Positions 48,076 to 56,945 are shown, counted from the stretch's first letter. The stretch is DNA of 64,000 nt from Halioglobus sp. (GCA_020443345.1 JAGRIH010000014.1:1-64000); one strand, 5' to 3'. A program made the numbers and translations. Notes: generated by a model not told the origin, from the sequence alone.

Positions 48076-48462
48076 ATGTTCAAAACAAAAATGATGGTGC
48101 CCGCTATCGCGGCTTTCTGCCTGCAGGCTATCGCGCCCGCGCAAGCCGGAGAATTGGCAGATGAGGCGCTGGGCCTGTGTGAGAAAGTGAAGTCCTGCGC
48201 GCTCGCGCAAATGAACCAGTCGGACATAACGCCGCAAATGCGACAGATGATCCAGCCGACCCTGGACACCATGTGCGACCAGGTGACCAGCAAGGTGAGC
48301 GATGTGCCCCAGGGGCACGCCATGTACGACAGCGCGGTGGCCTGTATGCGCAGCATGCGGACGCTGGCGTGCGAAGACATGGTCAATTCTCAGCCGACCG
48401 TGACGCCCGCCTGCCGGGAGTATGAAGAGATGGCGCGCCGCTACGACGAAGACGAATCCTGA
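48076..48462 (+). CDS. Small secreted cysteine-containing protein, unknown function
   Basis: A 128-aa protein with a clear signal peptide (MVPAIAAFCLQAIAPAQA, cleaved after AQA). The mature part is helical and carries six cysteines (LCEKVKSCAL, MCDQV, VACMRS, LACEDM, PACREY). It is likely periplasmic and disulphide bonded. I do not recognise the family. AGGAGA precedes the start. Its 3' end overlaps the converging ABC transporter gene by 22 bases. The upstream gene is the divergent nagA. Confidence 0.7.
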   Translation: MFKTKMMVPAIAAFCLQAIAPAQAGELADEALGLCEKVKSCALAQMNQSDITPQMRQMIQPTLDTMCDQVTSKVSDVPQGHAMYDSAVACMRSMRTLACEDMVNSQPTVTPACREYEEMARRYDEDES

Positions 48463-50258
48463 GTCTCTGCCGCACAGCGCTGCTGCAACTGGGTGCGCCA
48501 CAGGCCGGCGTAGTGGCCCCCCTGGCGCAGTAGTTGCCGGTGCGTACCCTGCTCGATGATTTCCCCCCGGTGCAGCACCACGATCTTGTCCGCATCGACA
48601 ATAGTCGACAGGCGGTGGGCGATTACCAGGCTGGTGTGATCCTGGGAAATTTCCCGCAGCGCGCGCAAAATGGCCTGTTCCGACTTGCTGTCCAGCGAGG
48701 AGGTCGCCTCGTCGAATACCAGGATGGGCGGGCGCTTGAGGATGGTGCGGGCGATCGCCACGCGCTGCTTTTCCCCGCCGGAAAGTTTCAGGCCGCGCTC
48801 TCCAACGAGCGTGTCCGCCCCGTCGGGGAGCGCGGCGACAAAGCCGTCCAGGTGCGCCATGCGGATGGCCTCCCACACCCGCGCGTCGTCGGCGTCGGGA
48901 TCGCCGTAGCGCACGTTCTCGAAAATGCTGTCGTTGAACAGCACCGTATCCTGGGGCACGATGCCGATCGCGTCGCGCAGTGAGGCCTGGCTGACCTGCC
49001 GGATATCCTGGCCGTCGATCGCGATGCTGCCGCTGTCCGGGTCGTAAAAGCGGAACAGCAGCTTGACCAGCGTGGACTTGCCCGAGCCGCTGGCGCCGAC
49101 CACCGCTACCTTGTGCCCCGGTTCTACGCGAAAGTCCACGTCGCGCAGGATGTTGCGCCGCGCGTGGTAAGCGAAGTTCACCTTGTTGAAGCTAATTGCC
49201 CCGCGGTCCAGGCGCAGCGCCGGCGCAGCGGGTGTATCCACCACCGCGGGCTGCACCGCCAGCAGTTCAAACATCTTCTCGATCTGCACCAGGGAGCTTT
49301 TTATCTCCCGGAACACGAAGCCCAAAAAGCCCAGCGGAATAAACAACTGGATCATGAACTGGTTGATCAGGATGAAATCCCCCAGGGTGATCTGGCTGTG
49401 GCGCACCTGCCAGGCCGCCATGCCGATCATAACGGTCTGCGCCAGCGCGATAATCAGCGCCTGGCCGCCGTTGAGGCCGAACAGCGACAGGCGATTCCGC
49501 CGCCGGGCCATCTCCCACTTGTGCAATTCCACGTCGTAGCGCTGTGCCTCGAATTCCTCGTTGGTGAAGTACTTCACGGTCTCGAAATTCAGCAGGCTGT
49601 CCAGCGCGCGGGTATTGCTGGCCGAGTCGGCCTGGTTCATCTCGCGCACGAACTGGGTGCGCCACTGGGTGGCGCGCAGGGAAAACAGACCGTATGCCGT
49701 CACCGCCACGAGGGTGACGACGGCGAAACCGGGACCGTAGTTGAACAGCAGGATGCCCGCCACCATGGCGATCTCGAACAGGGTGGGAATGATATTGAAC
49801 ACGAAGAAGCGCAGCAGGAAGCTGATGCCGGTGGTGCCGCGCTCGATATCGCGTGCCAGCCCGCCGGTCTGGCGGTTGAGATGAAAGTTCAGGTCCAGGC
49901 GGTGCACATGGCGAAACACCTGCAGGCCGATGCGGTGCATGGCGCGTTCGCTGACGCGCCCGAATACGGTGTCGCGCAGCTCGGCAAAAAACACATTGCC
50001 AAAACGCGCCGCACCGTAGGCCAGCACCAGCCCCAACAGGAGGCCCGGCGCCAGCGCCCGCGGGTTGCCGGTGTCCAGCGCGTCCACCAGGTGTTTGAGC
50101 AGGAAAGGGATCAGCAGTACCGCACCCTTGGACAGCAGCAGACACAGCAGAGCCACGGCCACGCGCTGGCGCGATTCGCGCAGATAGGGAATGAGATTCG
50201 AGACGATGCGCCAGTTGACGGGTGTGTCGGGGGCGGGGTCAGAGTGTCCGTGGCGCAT
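48441..50258 (-). CDS. ABC exporter of the ATM1/HMT1 type
   Basis: A 605-aa fusion of six membrane helices and an ATPase. The transmembrane half contains NFETVKYFTNEEFEAQRYD, a region characteristic of ATM1/HMT1/ABCB7-type transporters. The ATPase half has the Walker [16 protein letters not shown], the signature LSGGEKQRVAIARTI and the Walker B ILVFDEATSSLDS. Relatives export glutathione-linked metals or sulphur species for cytosolic Fe-S maturation. I start at 50258 (MRHGHSDPAP). The frame is open further upstream without a good site. It lies 74 bases downstream of the TonB receptor gene, possibly the same operon. Confidence 0.9.
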   Translation of the reverse strand: MRHGHSDPAPDTPVNWRIVSNLIPYLRESRQRVAVALLCLLLSKGAVLLIPFLLKHLVDALDTGNPRALAPGLLLGLVLAYGAARFGNVFFAELRDTVFGRVSERAMHRIGLQVFRHVHRLDLNFHLNRQTGGLARDIERGTTGISFLLRFFVFNIIPTLFEIAMVAGILLFNYGPGFAVVTLVAVTAYGLFSLRATQWRTQFVREMNQADSASNTRALDSLLNFETVKYFTNEEFEAQRYDVELHKWEMARRRNRLSLFGLNGGQALIIALAQTVMIGMAAWQVRHSQITLGDFILINQFMIQLFIPLGFLGFVFREIKSSLVQIEKMFELLAVQPAVVDTPAAPALRLDRGAISFNKVNFAYHARRNILRDVDFRVEPGHKVAVVGASGSGKSTLVKLLFRFYDPDSGSIAIDGQDIRQVSQASLRDAIGIVPQDTVLFNDSIFENVRYGDPDADDARVWEAIRMAHLDGFVAALPDGADTLVGERGLKLSGGEKQRVAIARTILKRPPILVFDEATSSLDSKSEQAILRALREISQDHTSLVIAHRLSTIVDADKIVVLHRGEIIEQGTHRQLLRQGGHYAGLWRTQLQQRCAAETQDSSSS

Positions 50259-50332
50259 GACACGATTCTGCGCGCAATTGCCGTCGAAATCTGCCCGCCC
50301 CCGGGGCGGCGTATCGCGCGGAAAAGGCCATA

Positions 50333-52570
50333 TCAGAAGCTGTATCTGGCGGTTACGCCATAGGACCGCGGGTCGCCCGCCGTGGTCAGACCCTGGAAGG
50401 CCGAGAAGCCGGGGCCGCCGGTTATCGCATTGGCCAGCGAGGCGGGATCGGTGGTGAAGACCGCAGAGGCGTTGTACGTCTCGTCCGCCAGGTTGTAGGC
50501 CCACAGGGTAACGGTCCAGTGTTCGTCGCTGAACCCGGTCCTGAGATTGACCACAGTAAAGGAGTCGATCACCGCGTCGTTGGTCTGCACCGCATATTGC
50601 TCATCGGTATAGCTGGCATCGAGCCGGCTGAACCAGTCCCAGCCGCCGGCCACAGGCCGGGTGTAGGCGAGGGAGCCGTTCCAGGTCCACTGCGGTGCGT
50701 ACTGCAGGGTGTTGCCGTCGAGTACCGGGTCCATGCCCAGCGGCGCCAGGATCGCAAAGAAATAATCGTCATACTCTGAGTTATTGTAGGCCGCACCGAG
50801 TTTGAGTTCGAGTCGCTGCGTCAGACGCGCCTGCAGCTCGAATTCTGCACCGCTGGAGGTGGTCTGCCCCGCGTTGCTGTTGAGTACCGCGCCCGTAGCG
50901 CCTATCGCCCGCACGATCTGGTCGTTCCACCGGGTGTGATAGAGCGCCAGGCTGGTCAGGACGCGGCCGTCGGCAAACTGCGATTTGATCCCGATCTCGT
51001 AGTTGTCGCTTTCCTCCGGATCGTAGCGGCGCTCGTCGGGCAGCACGGCGCCGGTGGCCGTCACCACGTTGAATCCGCCGGATTTTTCGGCGTAGGCATA
51101 GCTGGCGTAAGCCATGTGTGCCTCGCTGAACTGCCAGTCGAGCGTCACCCGGGGCTGGAACGAGCTCCAGTCGTCGTCGTCCCTGAACGTCGCGCGCGCG
51201 AGCGTGCTCAGGTTGGTGTCCACGGCGTCGACGTCCTTATCCTCCTCGCCGTAGCGCGCGGAAATGCCGAGAGTCAGTGTGTCGGTAACGGCCCAGTCCA
51301 GCGAACCGAATACGGCCAAATCCTCGGTGCTCTGCTCGCTGATGGAGTTGAGCCCATTGAACCGGGCAATGGGGATGGAGGCGAAGGGTTGGGAGTAGGC
51401 GGAATGGATGTCGTTGTCATCGTCCAGGTCGTAATAGTACAGGCCGAGCATCCACTGCACCGGGCCCTGCATGTTGCTGCTCAGGCGCAGCTCCTGGCTG
51501 AGTTCAGTGACGTCGTTGTCGGTGGTGATGTAGTGGATGTCCGCAGCGGTATAGTCGTCATCGGCGCGGCGCTCGTGCGAAAAATCGTTATAGCCCGTGA
51601 TGGAGGTGAGGGTGACTGCGCCCAGTTCCCACTCGACCAGCAGTGAACTGAAGACCTGGTCGCGCTTTAGTCCGCCCGGGGTAACCGCGTAGCCGTCGTC
51701 AAAATCGGGCAGGGTGCCCACGTACATCTGGTAGCCGGGGGGGGCGCCGAAGGCGGAAGCAAAAAAAGCGTTGTTGGTCACATAGCGCAGGGCGAGGTCG
51801 CCGTTGTCCACCTCGTTGTACATCAGGTTGAGATCGGCGCGAAGATGATCGCCGGTCCAGGACAGGGTGCCCATGGCGGCCGTGGTCTGGCGATCGTCGA
51901 GGTCATCACCGGTGAGTTCGTTCTGGTAGAAGCCGTCGAACTGGTCGTAAAAGGCGCCCAGGCGATAGCCGAACGCGCTGTCTCCAATCGGGCCACCCAC
52001 GGTAGCGCGGAGCGCCTGTTTGCCGTCGCTGCCGTAGGAGGCCTCCACCTCGCCTGCTACCGTCTCCCCCGGCCTGCGGGTGACGAAGTTGACTGCGCCG
52101 CCAAAGGTATTGCGCCCGTACAGTGCACTCTGCGGGCCCTTGGCCACCTCGATGCGTTCGACAAAGGGACCGAGCAGGCGGGTCATGGTCAGGCGCGAGC
52201 CAGTGTAGACACCGTCGATAAAAAAGCCGACATTGGGCTCTCCGATGGTCGTGGATAGTCCCCGGATAACCGGAGTGGCTGTATCGCCGCCGAACAGCGG
52301 CGCCAGGTTAAAGCCCGGGGTCAGATGGGCGACGTCCTCGATGTTGCGCAGGCCCGCGCTGTGGATATCCGCTGCGGTGAATGCCGTGATGGCCATGGGG
52401 ACCTGTTGCAGGCTCTCCGAGCGCTTGCGCGCAGTTACGACCACTTCCTCCAGCAATGGCGCGTCGGCCGCCAGCGCGCCGCTCGCCCCCGCGATACTCG
52501 CCAGACCGCCCAGGGTCGCAGGTAGCACAACAGTGGATGACAGTGCGGCAGACAGGTGTTTTCTGAACAT
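50333..52570 (-). CDS. TonB-dependent outer-membrane receptor
   Basis: A 745-aa protein with a signal peptide (residues 1 to about 35), the TonB-box-like segment EEVVVTARKRSESLQQVPMA, an N-terminal plug (about 45-165) and a 22-strand-type barrel ending in the aromatic C terminus GVTARYSF. It takes up large or scarce ligands using energy from TonB. The substrate is unknown; there are no heme, siderophore or carbohydrate genes next to it. Start at 52570 chosen over a longer frame from 52600 because it places a typical signal peptide at the N terminus. Confidence 0.92.
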   Translation of the reverse strand: MFRKHLSAALSSTVVLPATLGGLASIAGASGALAADAPLLEEVVVTARKRSESLQQVPMAITAFTAADIHSAGLRNIEDVAHLTPGFNLAPLFGGDTATPVIRGLSTTIGEPNVGFFIDGVYTGSRLTMTRLLGPFVERIEVAKGPQSALYGRNTFGGAVNFVTRRPGETVAGEVEASYGSDGKQALRATVGGPIGDSAFGYRLGAFYDQFDGFYQNELTGDDLDDRQTTAAMGTLSWTGDHLRADLNLMYNEVDNGDLALRYVTNNAFFASAFGAPPGYQMYVGTLPDFDDGYAVTPGGLKRDQVFSSLLVEWELGAVTLTSITGYNDFSHERRADDDYTAADIHYITTDNDVTELSQELRLSSNMQGPVQWMLGLYYYDLDDDNDIHSAYSQPFASIPIARFNGLNSISEQSTEDLAVFGSLDWAVTDTLTLGISARYGEEDKDVDAVDTNLSTLARATFRDDDDWSSFQPRVTLDWQFSEAHMAYASYAYAEKSGGFNVVTATGAVLPDERRYDPEESDNYEIGIKSQFADGRVLTSLALYHTRWNDQIVRAIGATGAVLNSNAGQTTSSGAEFELQARLTQRLELKLGAAYNNSEYDDYFFAILAPLGMDPVLDGNTLQYAPQWTWNGSLAYTRPVAGGWDWFSRLDASYTDEQYAVQTNDAVIDSFTVVNLRTGFSDEHWTVTLWAYNLADETYNASAVFTTDPASLANAITGGPGFSAFQGLTTAGDPRSYGVTARYSF

Positions 52571-52612
52571 GATGGACCCCGTAATGGCTGCGTTGGTCAC
52601 TTGCTGCTAGCC

Positions 52613-52642
52613 ACACTAAGCGCCAGCCCGAAAGCAAGTCAA
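52613..52642 (-). promoter_or_regulatory. Sigma-70-type promoter of the TonB receptor gene
   Basis: On the minus strand, TTGACT (52642-52637), an 18-base spacer and TAGTGT (52618-52613), about 42 bases before the start codon. The 200 bases beyond it, up to the divergent hydrolase gene, hold no gene that I can see. Confidence 0.55.
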
Positions 52643-52849
52643 TACTCGATGTGTGGTTCTTTTACCGCTATGCGCGGCTCCGGCTGTAGCCGAGGCGTCC
52701 CCGCCGCGCCCGCCCCAGCCGGGGAGTGTCAATGGCGCCGGGCGAGTGGTAACCTGCGCTGCGGTATGCGCCGCCCGGGTTGACCGCGGCAGCGCGTGCC
52801 CGCGATGCGTCCCGGCGTGCTGCCGGGCACTGCCAGACAGGAGGATGCT

Positions 52850-53725
52850 GTGACAACGACCCCCCGGAAACCGTCTCTGGCGCTGGTGCTGCTGCTGGTC
52901 CTGTTCTCGACAGGAGCGTCGCGCGCAGACGCCGTAGTGCGTCATTCCTATGTCAGCATTCCGGTCAGCAGCGGCGGCGCCTCCTGGAGCGTGGCGGCCA
53001 AACTCAACTACCCGCTCGAGTCCGCCAACGGCGCCGCGGTGCTCATCGTGCACGGTTCGGCCGGCGTGGACAGCCGCGGCGCGCTCCATGCCAAATCGCT
53101 CAACGCGGCGGGTTTCGTCACGCTGGAGGTGGATCTGTGGGCGGCTCGCGGCTGGCTGGGGACGTCTTTCGGCCGGCCCGCGGGGGTGCCGGAAACCCTG
53201 CCGGACGTCTTTGCGGCGCTGCAGTTTCTGGTCGATCTGCCGGGTGTGGATGCCAACCGGATTGGTCTGGTGGGTTTTTCCTGGGGCGGCGTCGTCACCA
53301 TGTTGTCCAGGGGCAGAGCGTATCTCGAGAAGTTTTCCGGGGGGCATGAATTTGCCGCCAACGTGGCGTTTTACCCGGTGTGTTGGTTATATAACACTGT
53401 GCCCGGGTACGAGTTGCAAGACGTAATCGACACGCCGCTGCTGATTCTCACGGGCGAACTGGATGATTACGACACGCCCACCTCCTGTACACAGTGGCGG
53501 GCCGGCCTGGCAGAGCCCGATCGGGATAAGGTGGAGATCGTGGTGTTCCCGGGCAGTTATCACGGGTTTGATACCGCTGCCGAGCGGGTGGTAGTAACCG
53601 ACCCTTTCAGTCACCAGGGGCAGGGCGGACAAGTCGTGATGCAGGCCAACGAGCGCTCGCGCGAACAATCCGATCGTTTAATGGTGGAATTTTTTAGTGC
53701 GAAACTGGAGAGTGACGATGATTAA
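52850..53725 (+). CDS. Secreted dienelactone hydrolase-like enzyme
   Basis: A 291-aa alpha/beta hydrolase with a signal peptide (SLALVLLLVLFSTGASRADA, cleaved after ADA). The nucleophile elbow is GFSWGG, serine where classical dienelactone hydrolases have cysteine. The acid and histidine are likely DDYD and GSYHGFD. It is therefore an exported serine hydrolase of the DLH family. I take the GTG at 52850 as the start because AGGAGG lies just upstream. It overlaps ridA by 8 bases and is probably coupled with it. The substrate is unknown. Confidence 0.82.
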   Translation: MTTTPRKPSLALVLLLVLFSTGASRADAVVRHSYVSIPVSSGGASWSVAAKLNYPLESANGAAVLIVHGSAGVDSRGALHAKSLNAAGFVTLEVDLWAARGWLGTSFGRPAGVPETLPDVFAALQFLVDLPGVDANRIGLVGFSWGGVVTMLSRGRAYLEKFSGGHEFAANVAFYPVCWLYNTVPGYELQDVIDTPLLILTGELDDYDTPTSCTQWRAGLAEPDRDKVEIVVFPGSYHGFDTAAERVVVTDPFSHQGQGGQVVMQANERSREQSDRLMVEFFSAKLESDDD

Positions 53726-54158
53726 AAGCGTTTTTGGTTTGATGGCGGCGCTGGTGTTCGCCGGCAACGCAGCGGCGGGATCACTGGAAGTACTGGGGGC
53801 AGATGCCACAGGGCGTTTGAACCTGCCGTTTTCCGAGGCGGTGGCGGTGGGGGACCTGCTGTTTGTGTCCGGACAGATCGGTTCCAGGCCCGGCGAACTG
53901 CGGCTGGTGGAAGGGGGCGTCCGGGCACAAACCCGGCAGGCGATGGCTAACATTATCGCCATACTCGAAAAGTACGGGTCCGGCGCCGAGAAAATCGCCA
54001 AGTGCACCGTCTTTCTCGACGACATGTCCCGCTGGGGGGAGATGAACATCGCCTATATCGAGGCCCTGGGCGAGCACCGCCCGGCACGCAGCGCGGTGGG
54101 CGTCAGCGGCCTGGCGCTAAACGGCAGTGTAGAGATCGAGTGTATCGCTGCGCGCTAG
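53718..54158 (+). CDS. Secreted RidA-family protein
   Basis: A 146-aa RidA/YjgF/UK114 fold: residues 28-146 match (LPFSEAVAVGDLLFVSGQIG; VRAQTRQAMANIIAILEKYG; CTVFLDDMSRWGEMNIAYIE; HRPARSAVGVSGLALNGSVE). The arginine of HRPARSAV is the one that binds the carboxylate in active enamine deaminases. What is unusual is a signal peptide, MIKSVFGLMAALVFAGNAAA, so it acts in the periplasm or outside. It starts within the last codons of the hydrolase gene (GGAG upstream). Confidence 0.85.
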   Translation: MIKSVFGLMAALVFAGNAAAGSLEVLGADATGRLNLPFSEAVAVGDLLFVSGQIGSRPGELRLVEGGVRAQTRQAMANIIAILEKYGSGAEKIAKCTVFLDDMSRWGEMNIAYIEALGEHRPARSAVGVSGLALNGSVEIECIAAR

Positions 54159-54295
54159 CTTTGTGGTGACGTGCCGCTCGCCGCCGCTGTCTGCCAGCGA
54201 CCTGTGACGGATCGGTCACCGCATTGCGGTGCACGCCGGCGGCGGTGCCAAGCCGATAGTGCAGTCGGGGGCATCGGGGCCGCGACAACAGACCC

Positions 54296-54333
54296 TTGAC
54301 ATACCGGGAATAATAGGTAGGATTCCTACCTAT
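54296..54333 (+). promoter_or_regulatory. Promoter and palindromic operator of the MarR-type gene
   Basis: TTGACA at 54296-54301 and TAGGAT at 54318-54323 (spacer 16). The -10 lies inside a perfect palindrome with arms ATAGGTAGGA and TCCTACCTAT around a central T (54313-54333). A repressor bound there would block its own promoter. The same arm recurs at the start codon of the cytochrome P460 gene (55112-55131). Confidence 0.75.
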
Positions 54334-54349
54334 AGACGGGAGTGCAGGT

Positions 54350-54961
54350 ATGCCCGAGACATCCCACACCAGGTTCGACACCATCACCGAGCCGCTGGAG
54401 CGCCGGCTGGCCGATGGGCTCACCCGGCTCGCCGCGGTGGCGCGCCAACTGGACTGGCAGGCGGCCGCCGCAGCCGGCCTGTCGCCGACCCAGGCCGATA
54501 TCCTGCGCTTCGTGGCGAGCCGGCCACAGGGCGCGCGCCTGACCGCCGCCGCGGCCCACAGCGGCGTGCGCAAGGCCACTGCCAGTGATGCCGTGGCCGC
54601 GCTGGAACGCAAGGCACTGCTGCGTAAACAGGCAGATGTCGCGGACGGCCGGGCGGTGGCCCTGCAGGCCACCAGCCGGGGCCAGCGGGTGGCCGGCGAC
54701 TGGCCGGCGAGTTTCCGGCCGGTGGTGCAGGGGCTTTCCGGGGCCGAGCAGGAGCTGTTACTGGGACTGGTGATCAAGATGATCCGGCAGTTGCAGCAGC
54801 GCGAACTGATCGCGCCACAGCGCACCTGTGTGAGCTGTCGATATTTTCGCGAAAACGTTGCACCGGGCACAGACACCCCGCATTACTGCGCTTTTGTCGG
54901 TGCACCCATGGCCGAGCGGCACCTGCGGGTGGACTGCGCAGAGCACGAACCGGCCGCCTGA
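54350..54961 (+). CDS. MarR-type regulator with a C-terminal four-cysteine cluster
   Basis: A 203-aa protein. Residues 20-150 match MarR-type winged helices (LSPTQADILRFVASRPQGAR; KATASDAVAALERKALLRKQ; DVADGRAVALQATSRGQRVA). Residues 155-203 add Cys160, Cys163, Cys180 and Cys196 in a Cx2Cx16Cx15C pattern (CVSCRYF...HYC...VDC). Such a cluster could hold an iron-sulphur centre or zinc and sense redox, iron or nitric oxide. It sits under its own palindromic operator and just upstream of the cytochrome P460 gene, whose start region carries the same operator. Autoregulation and control of P460 are inferences. Confidence 0.82.
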   Translation: MPETSHTRFDTITEPLERRLADGLTRLAAVARQLDWQAAAAAGLSPTQADILRFVASRPQGARLTAAAAHSGVRKATASDAVAALERKALLRKQADVADGRAVALQATSRGQRVAGDWPASFRPVVQGLSGAEQELLLGLVIKMIRQLQQRELIAPQRTCVSCRYFRENVAPGTDTPHYCAFVGAPMAERHLRVDCAEHEPAA

Positions 54962-54996
54962 TAGCGGCCTGAACTGCCCCGTCACAACACGGCGGG

Positions 54997-55100
54997 TTTT
55001 ATATACAGGATGTATGGTATGCCGCGAGAGCCATGGATGGCGGCAGCGGCCATATACAGGATGTATGGTAGGTCGCAAACGGCAGGATGCCGGCAGCGAC
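54997..55100 (+). repeat. Interspersed intergenic repeat, copy B (two tandem units)
   Basis: Bases 54997-55050 repeat 32117-32170 with one difference. A second, degenerate unit follows at 55052-55100 (ATATACAGGATGTATGGTA conserved, then divergent, ending CGGCAGCGAC). It lies between the MarR-type gene and its likely target, so the P460 gene's promoter region is built partly from the repeat. Confidence 0.8.
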
Positions 55101-55111
55101 GTTTGATATAT

Positions 55112-55131
55112 ATAGTTAGGAGTCCTACTAT
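55112..55131 (+). promoter_or_regulatory. MarR-type operator over the P460 start codon
   Basis: ATAGTTAGGA, a central G, then TCCTACTAT, ending inside the ATG of the P460 gene. The left arm matches the operator at 54313 in 9 of 10 positions. The right arm matches with one C lost. A TATATA run (about 55106-55113) just upstream is a plausible -10. Confidence 0.65.
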
Positions 55132-55606
55132 GAAAACCAAAATACTGGCTACGCTCTGTGCCGCCACGGCCACCCTTGCGCTGGCCGCGGAGCCCGAAGT
55201 GCCCTATCCCACAGGCTATCGCGACTGGCATCACGTCAAGAGCATGGTGATCGAGGAGGGTCACCCCCTGTACGGCGCCTTTGGCGGAATACATCACCTC
55301 TACGCCAATCCCCAGGCGCTGGCGGGCTATCGGGAGGGCGCGTTTCCCGATGGTGCCGTCATCGTCTTCGACCTGCTGGAAGCGGTGTCGAGCGGCAACG
55401 CCATCACCGAGGGACCACGCAAGGTGCTCGGCGTCATGCACAAGGATGCCGGCAAGTATGGCGCGACCGGTGGCTGGGGTTTCGAGGGATTCGGCGCCGG
55501 CGATGCCGACAACCGGGTGGTAGGTGACCAGGCGGCATCAGCGTGCTTTGCCTGCCACGTACCGCAGCAGGAGCGGGACTACACTTTCAGCCGCCTGCGC
55601 GATTGA
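55130..55606 (+). CDS. Cytochrome P460-family heme protein
   Basis: A 158-aa protein with a signal peptide (TKILATLCAATATLALAAEP) and one heme c site, CFACH (139-143). YPTGYRDWHHVKSMVI and VMHKDAGKYGATGGWGFEGF match the cytochrome P460 / c'-beta family. P460 enzymes carry a lysine-heme cross-link and oxidise hydroxylamine; c'-beta proteins bind nitric oxide. I cannot tell which applies here. It follows the MarR-type gene and carries that regulator's presumed operator over its start, so it may be an effector of NO or nitrosative stress. Confidence 0.87.
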   Translation: MKTKILATLCAATATLALAAEPEVPYPTGYRDWHHVKSMVIEEGHPLYGAFGGIHHLYANPQALAGYREGAFPDGAVIVFDLLEAVSSGNAITEGPRKVLGVMHKDAGKYGATGGWGFEGFGAGDADNRVVGDQAASACFACHVPQQERDYTFSRLRD

Positions 55607-55828
55607 GCATCCGCGTAACCCGTTCTGGCGGTGCTGCGGTGGTGTAATCTGCACCTGCTATGGTACCGGTCGAGGCGTACACGCCTGTAACCTGAGTGCG
55701 GTGATCACCGTCATGGATGACGGGATGTCTCGCGCTGCACAAGGGGCGGGCCGTGTAGGGTTGCAATTACGATAGCCTGTGCGTTCAGTCCTGGGCCGAA
55801 CCGGTAGGGAGCGCGGCAGCGATCAGGG

Positions 55829-56221
55829 TTATCTGTTACTCTGAGAATTGTCCACGCGCGACTCGCGCCTGGCGTCACACGAATAGTCAATGGTGCAGGT
55901 TCTGGTGCATGTTGATTTGTGTGCAAAGAACAAGAAAGTCGATGTATGCACGGACCCCAGGATACCTGGCGGCTGGCAGGCGATACTGTCCAGATCAACC
56001 GTCGCGGCTGCCGGCGCGCACTGCGCATCGGCAAGCGCCTGCAGGCGCGGAAGGGCATTGTTCTTGGCCAGCAGGCAGGCGCTCGAATCATTTGAGCCAA
56101 AGAAACCTTCGTCTACACCAACGCCCCGCACGGGGCCGACGGTTTGTGCATAAGCGATCGTCGTTACTGCCGAAAAAAACAAGAGCGAAAGAACGCCTGG
56201 CAGAATCCGTCTAATGTGCAT
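55829..56221 (-). CDS. Small secreted protein, unknown function
   Basis: A 130-aa protein with a signal peptide (IRRILPGVLSLLFFSAVTTI AYAQ, cleaved after AYA). The mature part has six cysteines (SACLLAK, AQCAPA, IACQPP, STCTRTCTIDYSCDARR). I do not recognise the family. The start at 56221 has GGAGG upstream; the longer frame to 56458 has no support. It lies in an accessory region, opposite in strand to its neighbours. 222 bases separate it from the P460 gene, with no other gene visible there. Confidence 0.6.
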   Translation of the reverse strand: MHIRRILPGVLSLLFFSAVTTIAYAQTVGPVRGVGVDEGFFGSNDSSACLLAKNNALPRLQALADAQCAPAAATVDLDSIACQPPGILGSVHTSTFLFFAHKSTCTRTCTIDYSCDARRESRVDNSQSNR

Positions 56222-56655
56222 TGCAGCCTCCGGTCCGCTGGGGTTGTAGCGCGTACCCGGATTATAGACTATGCGATTTGAGCAGCATCCGGCAGGCTGG
56301 ATCACTTGCCCTCGATCTAGCGTGAAATTGCGCCGTGTTCTTGTCGGGGCGGCTTTGTTATCTTTCACCGACGAATATCCCTGCAGGCCGCCTCGTATAA
56401 ATCGTGCCGGGACAGGATGTAGCGCCGTGATCACCATTGCCTTCGCCGGCCGCGTCAACCTTGGCTGGGGTGTCAGCGCTCGGGCGCAGCGGCACGGTCC
56501 GGAGTATCCATGGGGCGCGATCTGCAGGGAGCCATCGCGCCCGTCGCACTCGAGGTGGCGGGGGGCGTGTGGCCGTTATCTCCAGGCCTTCCAGGTGAAA
56601 AAATACACCCAATGGATAAAATAGTCGGCCGAGTCCCCTGCTATCCACTTTATTC
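56222..56655. other. 434-base gap without a supported gene
   Basis: Open frames exist on both strands, but none has a recognisable motif, signal peptide or ribosome-binding site. The region lies between a small secreted protein and an AraC-family pseudogene and probably contains decayed sequence. Confidence 0.6.
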
Positions 56656-56928
56656 GTGGCCACTGAAGCATACCTCACGCCGTTTTCCACCGTACTGTGC
56701 CTCGGCGCCGCTCAGGGCGTATTTCTTGCTGTCGCGATTATCACGGCACCTGCGGGGGACCGAAAAGCCAAACGTCTACTGGCGCACACGCAACAGTCGG
56801 TACTCAGCATCGCGCTGGATGCTGGTTTCAACTCCAAGACTGCGTTTTACACGGCCTTCCGCAAGCGCTGCGGTACGACTCCGCGGCGTTATCGCAGCGA
56901 GCGGGCGCCGCACGTCGACCAAAGCTAA
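56656..56928 (+). pseudogene. AraC-family regulator with a large internal deletion
   Basis: A 90-codon frame joins two parts of one gene type. Its start (FSTVLCLGAAQGVFLAVAII) is the first membrane helix of AraC regulators that have an N-terminal multi-helix domain. Its end (SVLSIALDAGFNSKTAFYTA and RKRCGTTPRRYRSER) is the second helix-turn-helix of an AraC domain. About 200-300 residues between them are missing, including most of the membrane domain and the first HTH. It is in frame but very unlikely to work. It precedes a serine hydrolase gene that the intact protein may once have controlled. Confidence 0.75.
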
Positions 56929-56945
56929 GTCCTTGATCCTGTTGA

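Noticed and set aside
56271-56624. A 117-codon frame on the plus strand
   Set aside because: The translation has no recognisable pattern or clear start; likely non-coding decayed DNA.
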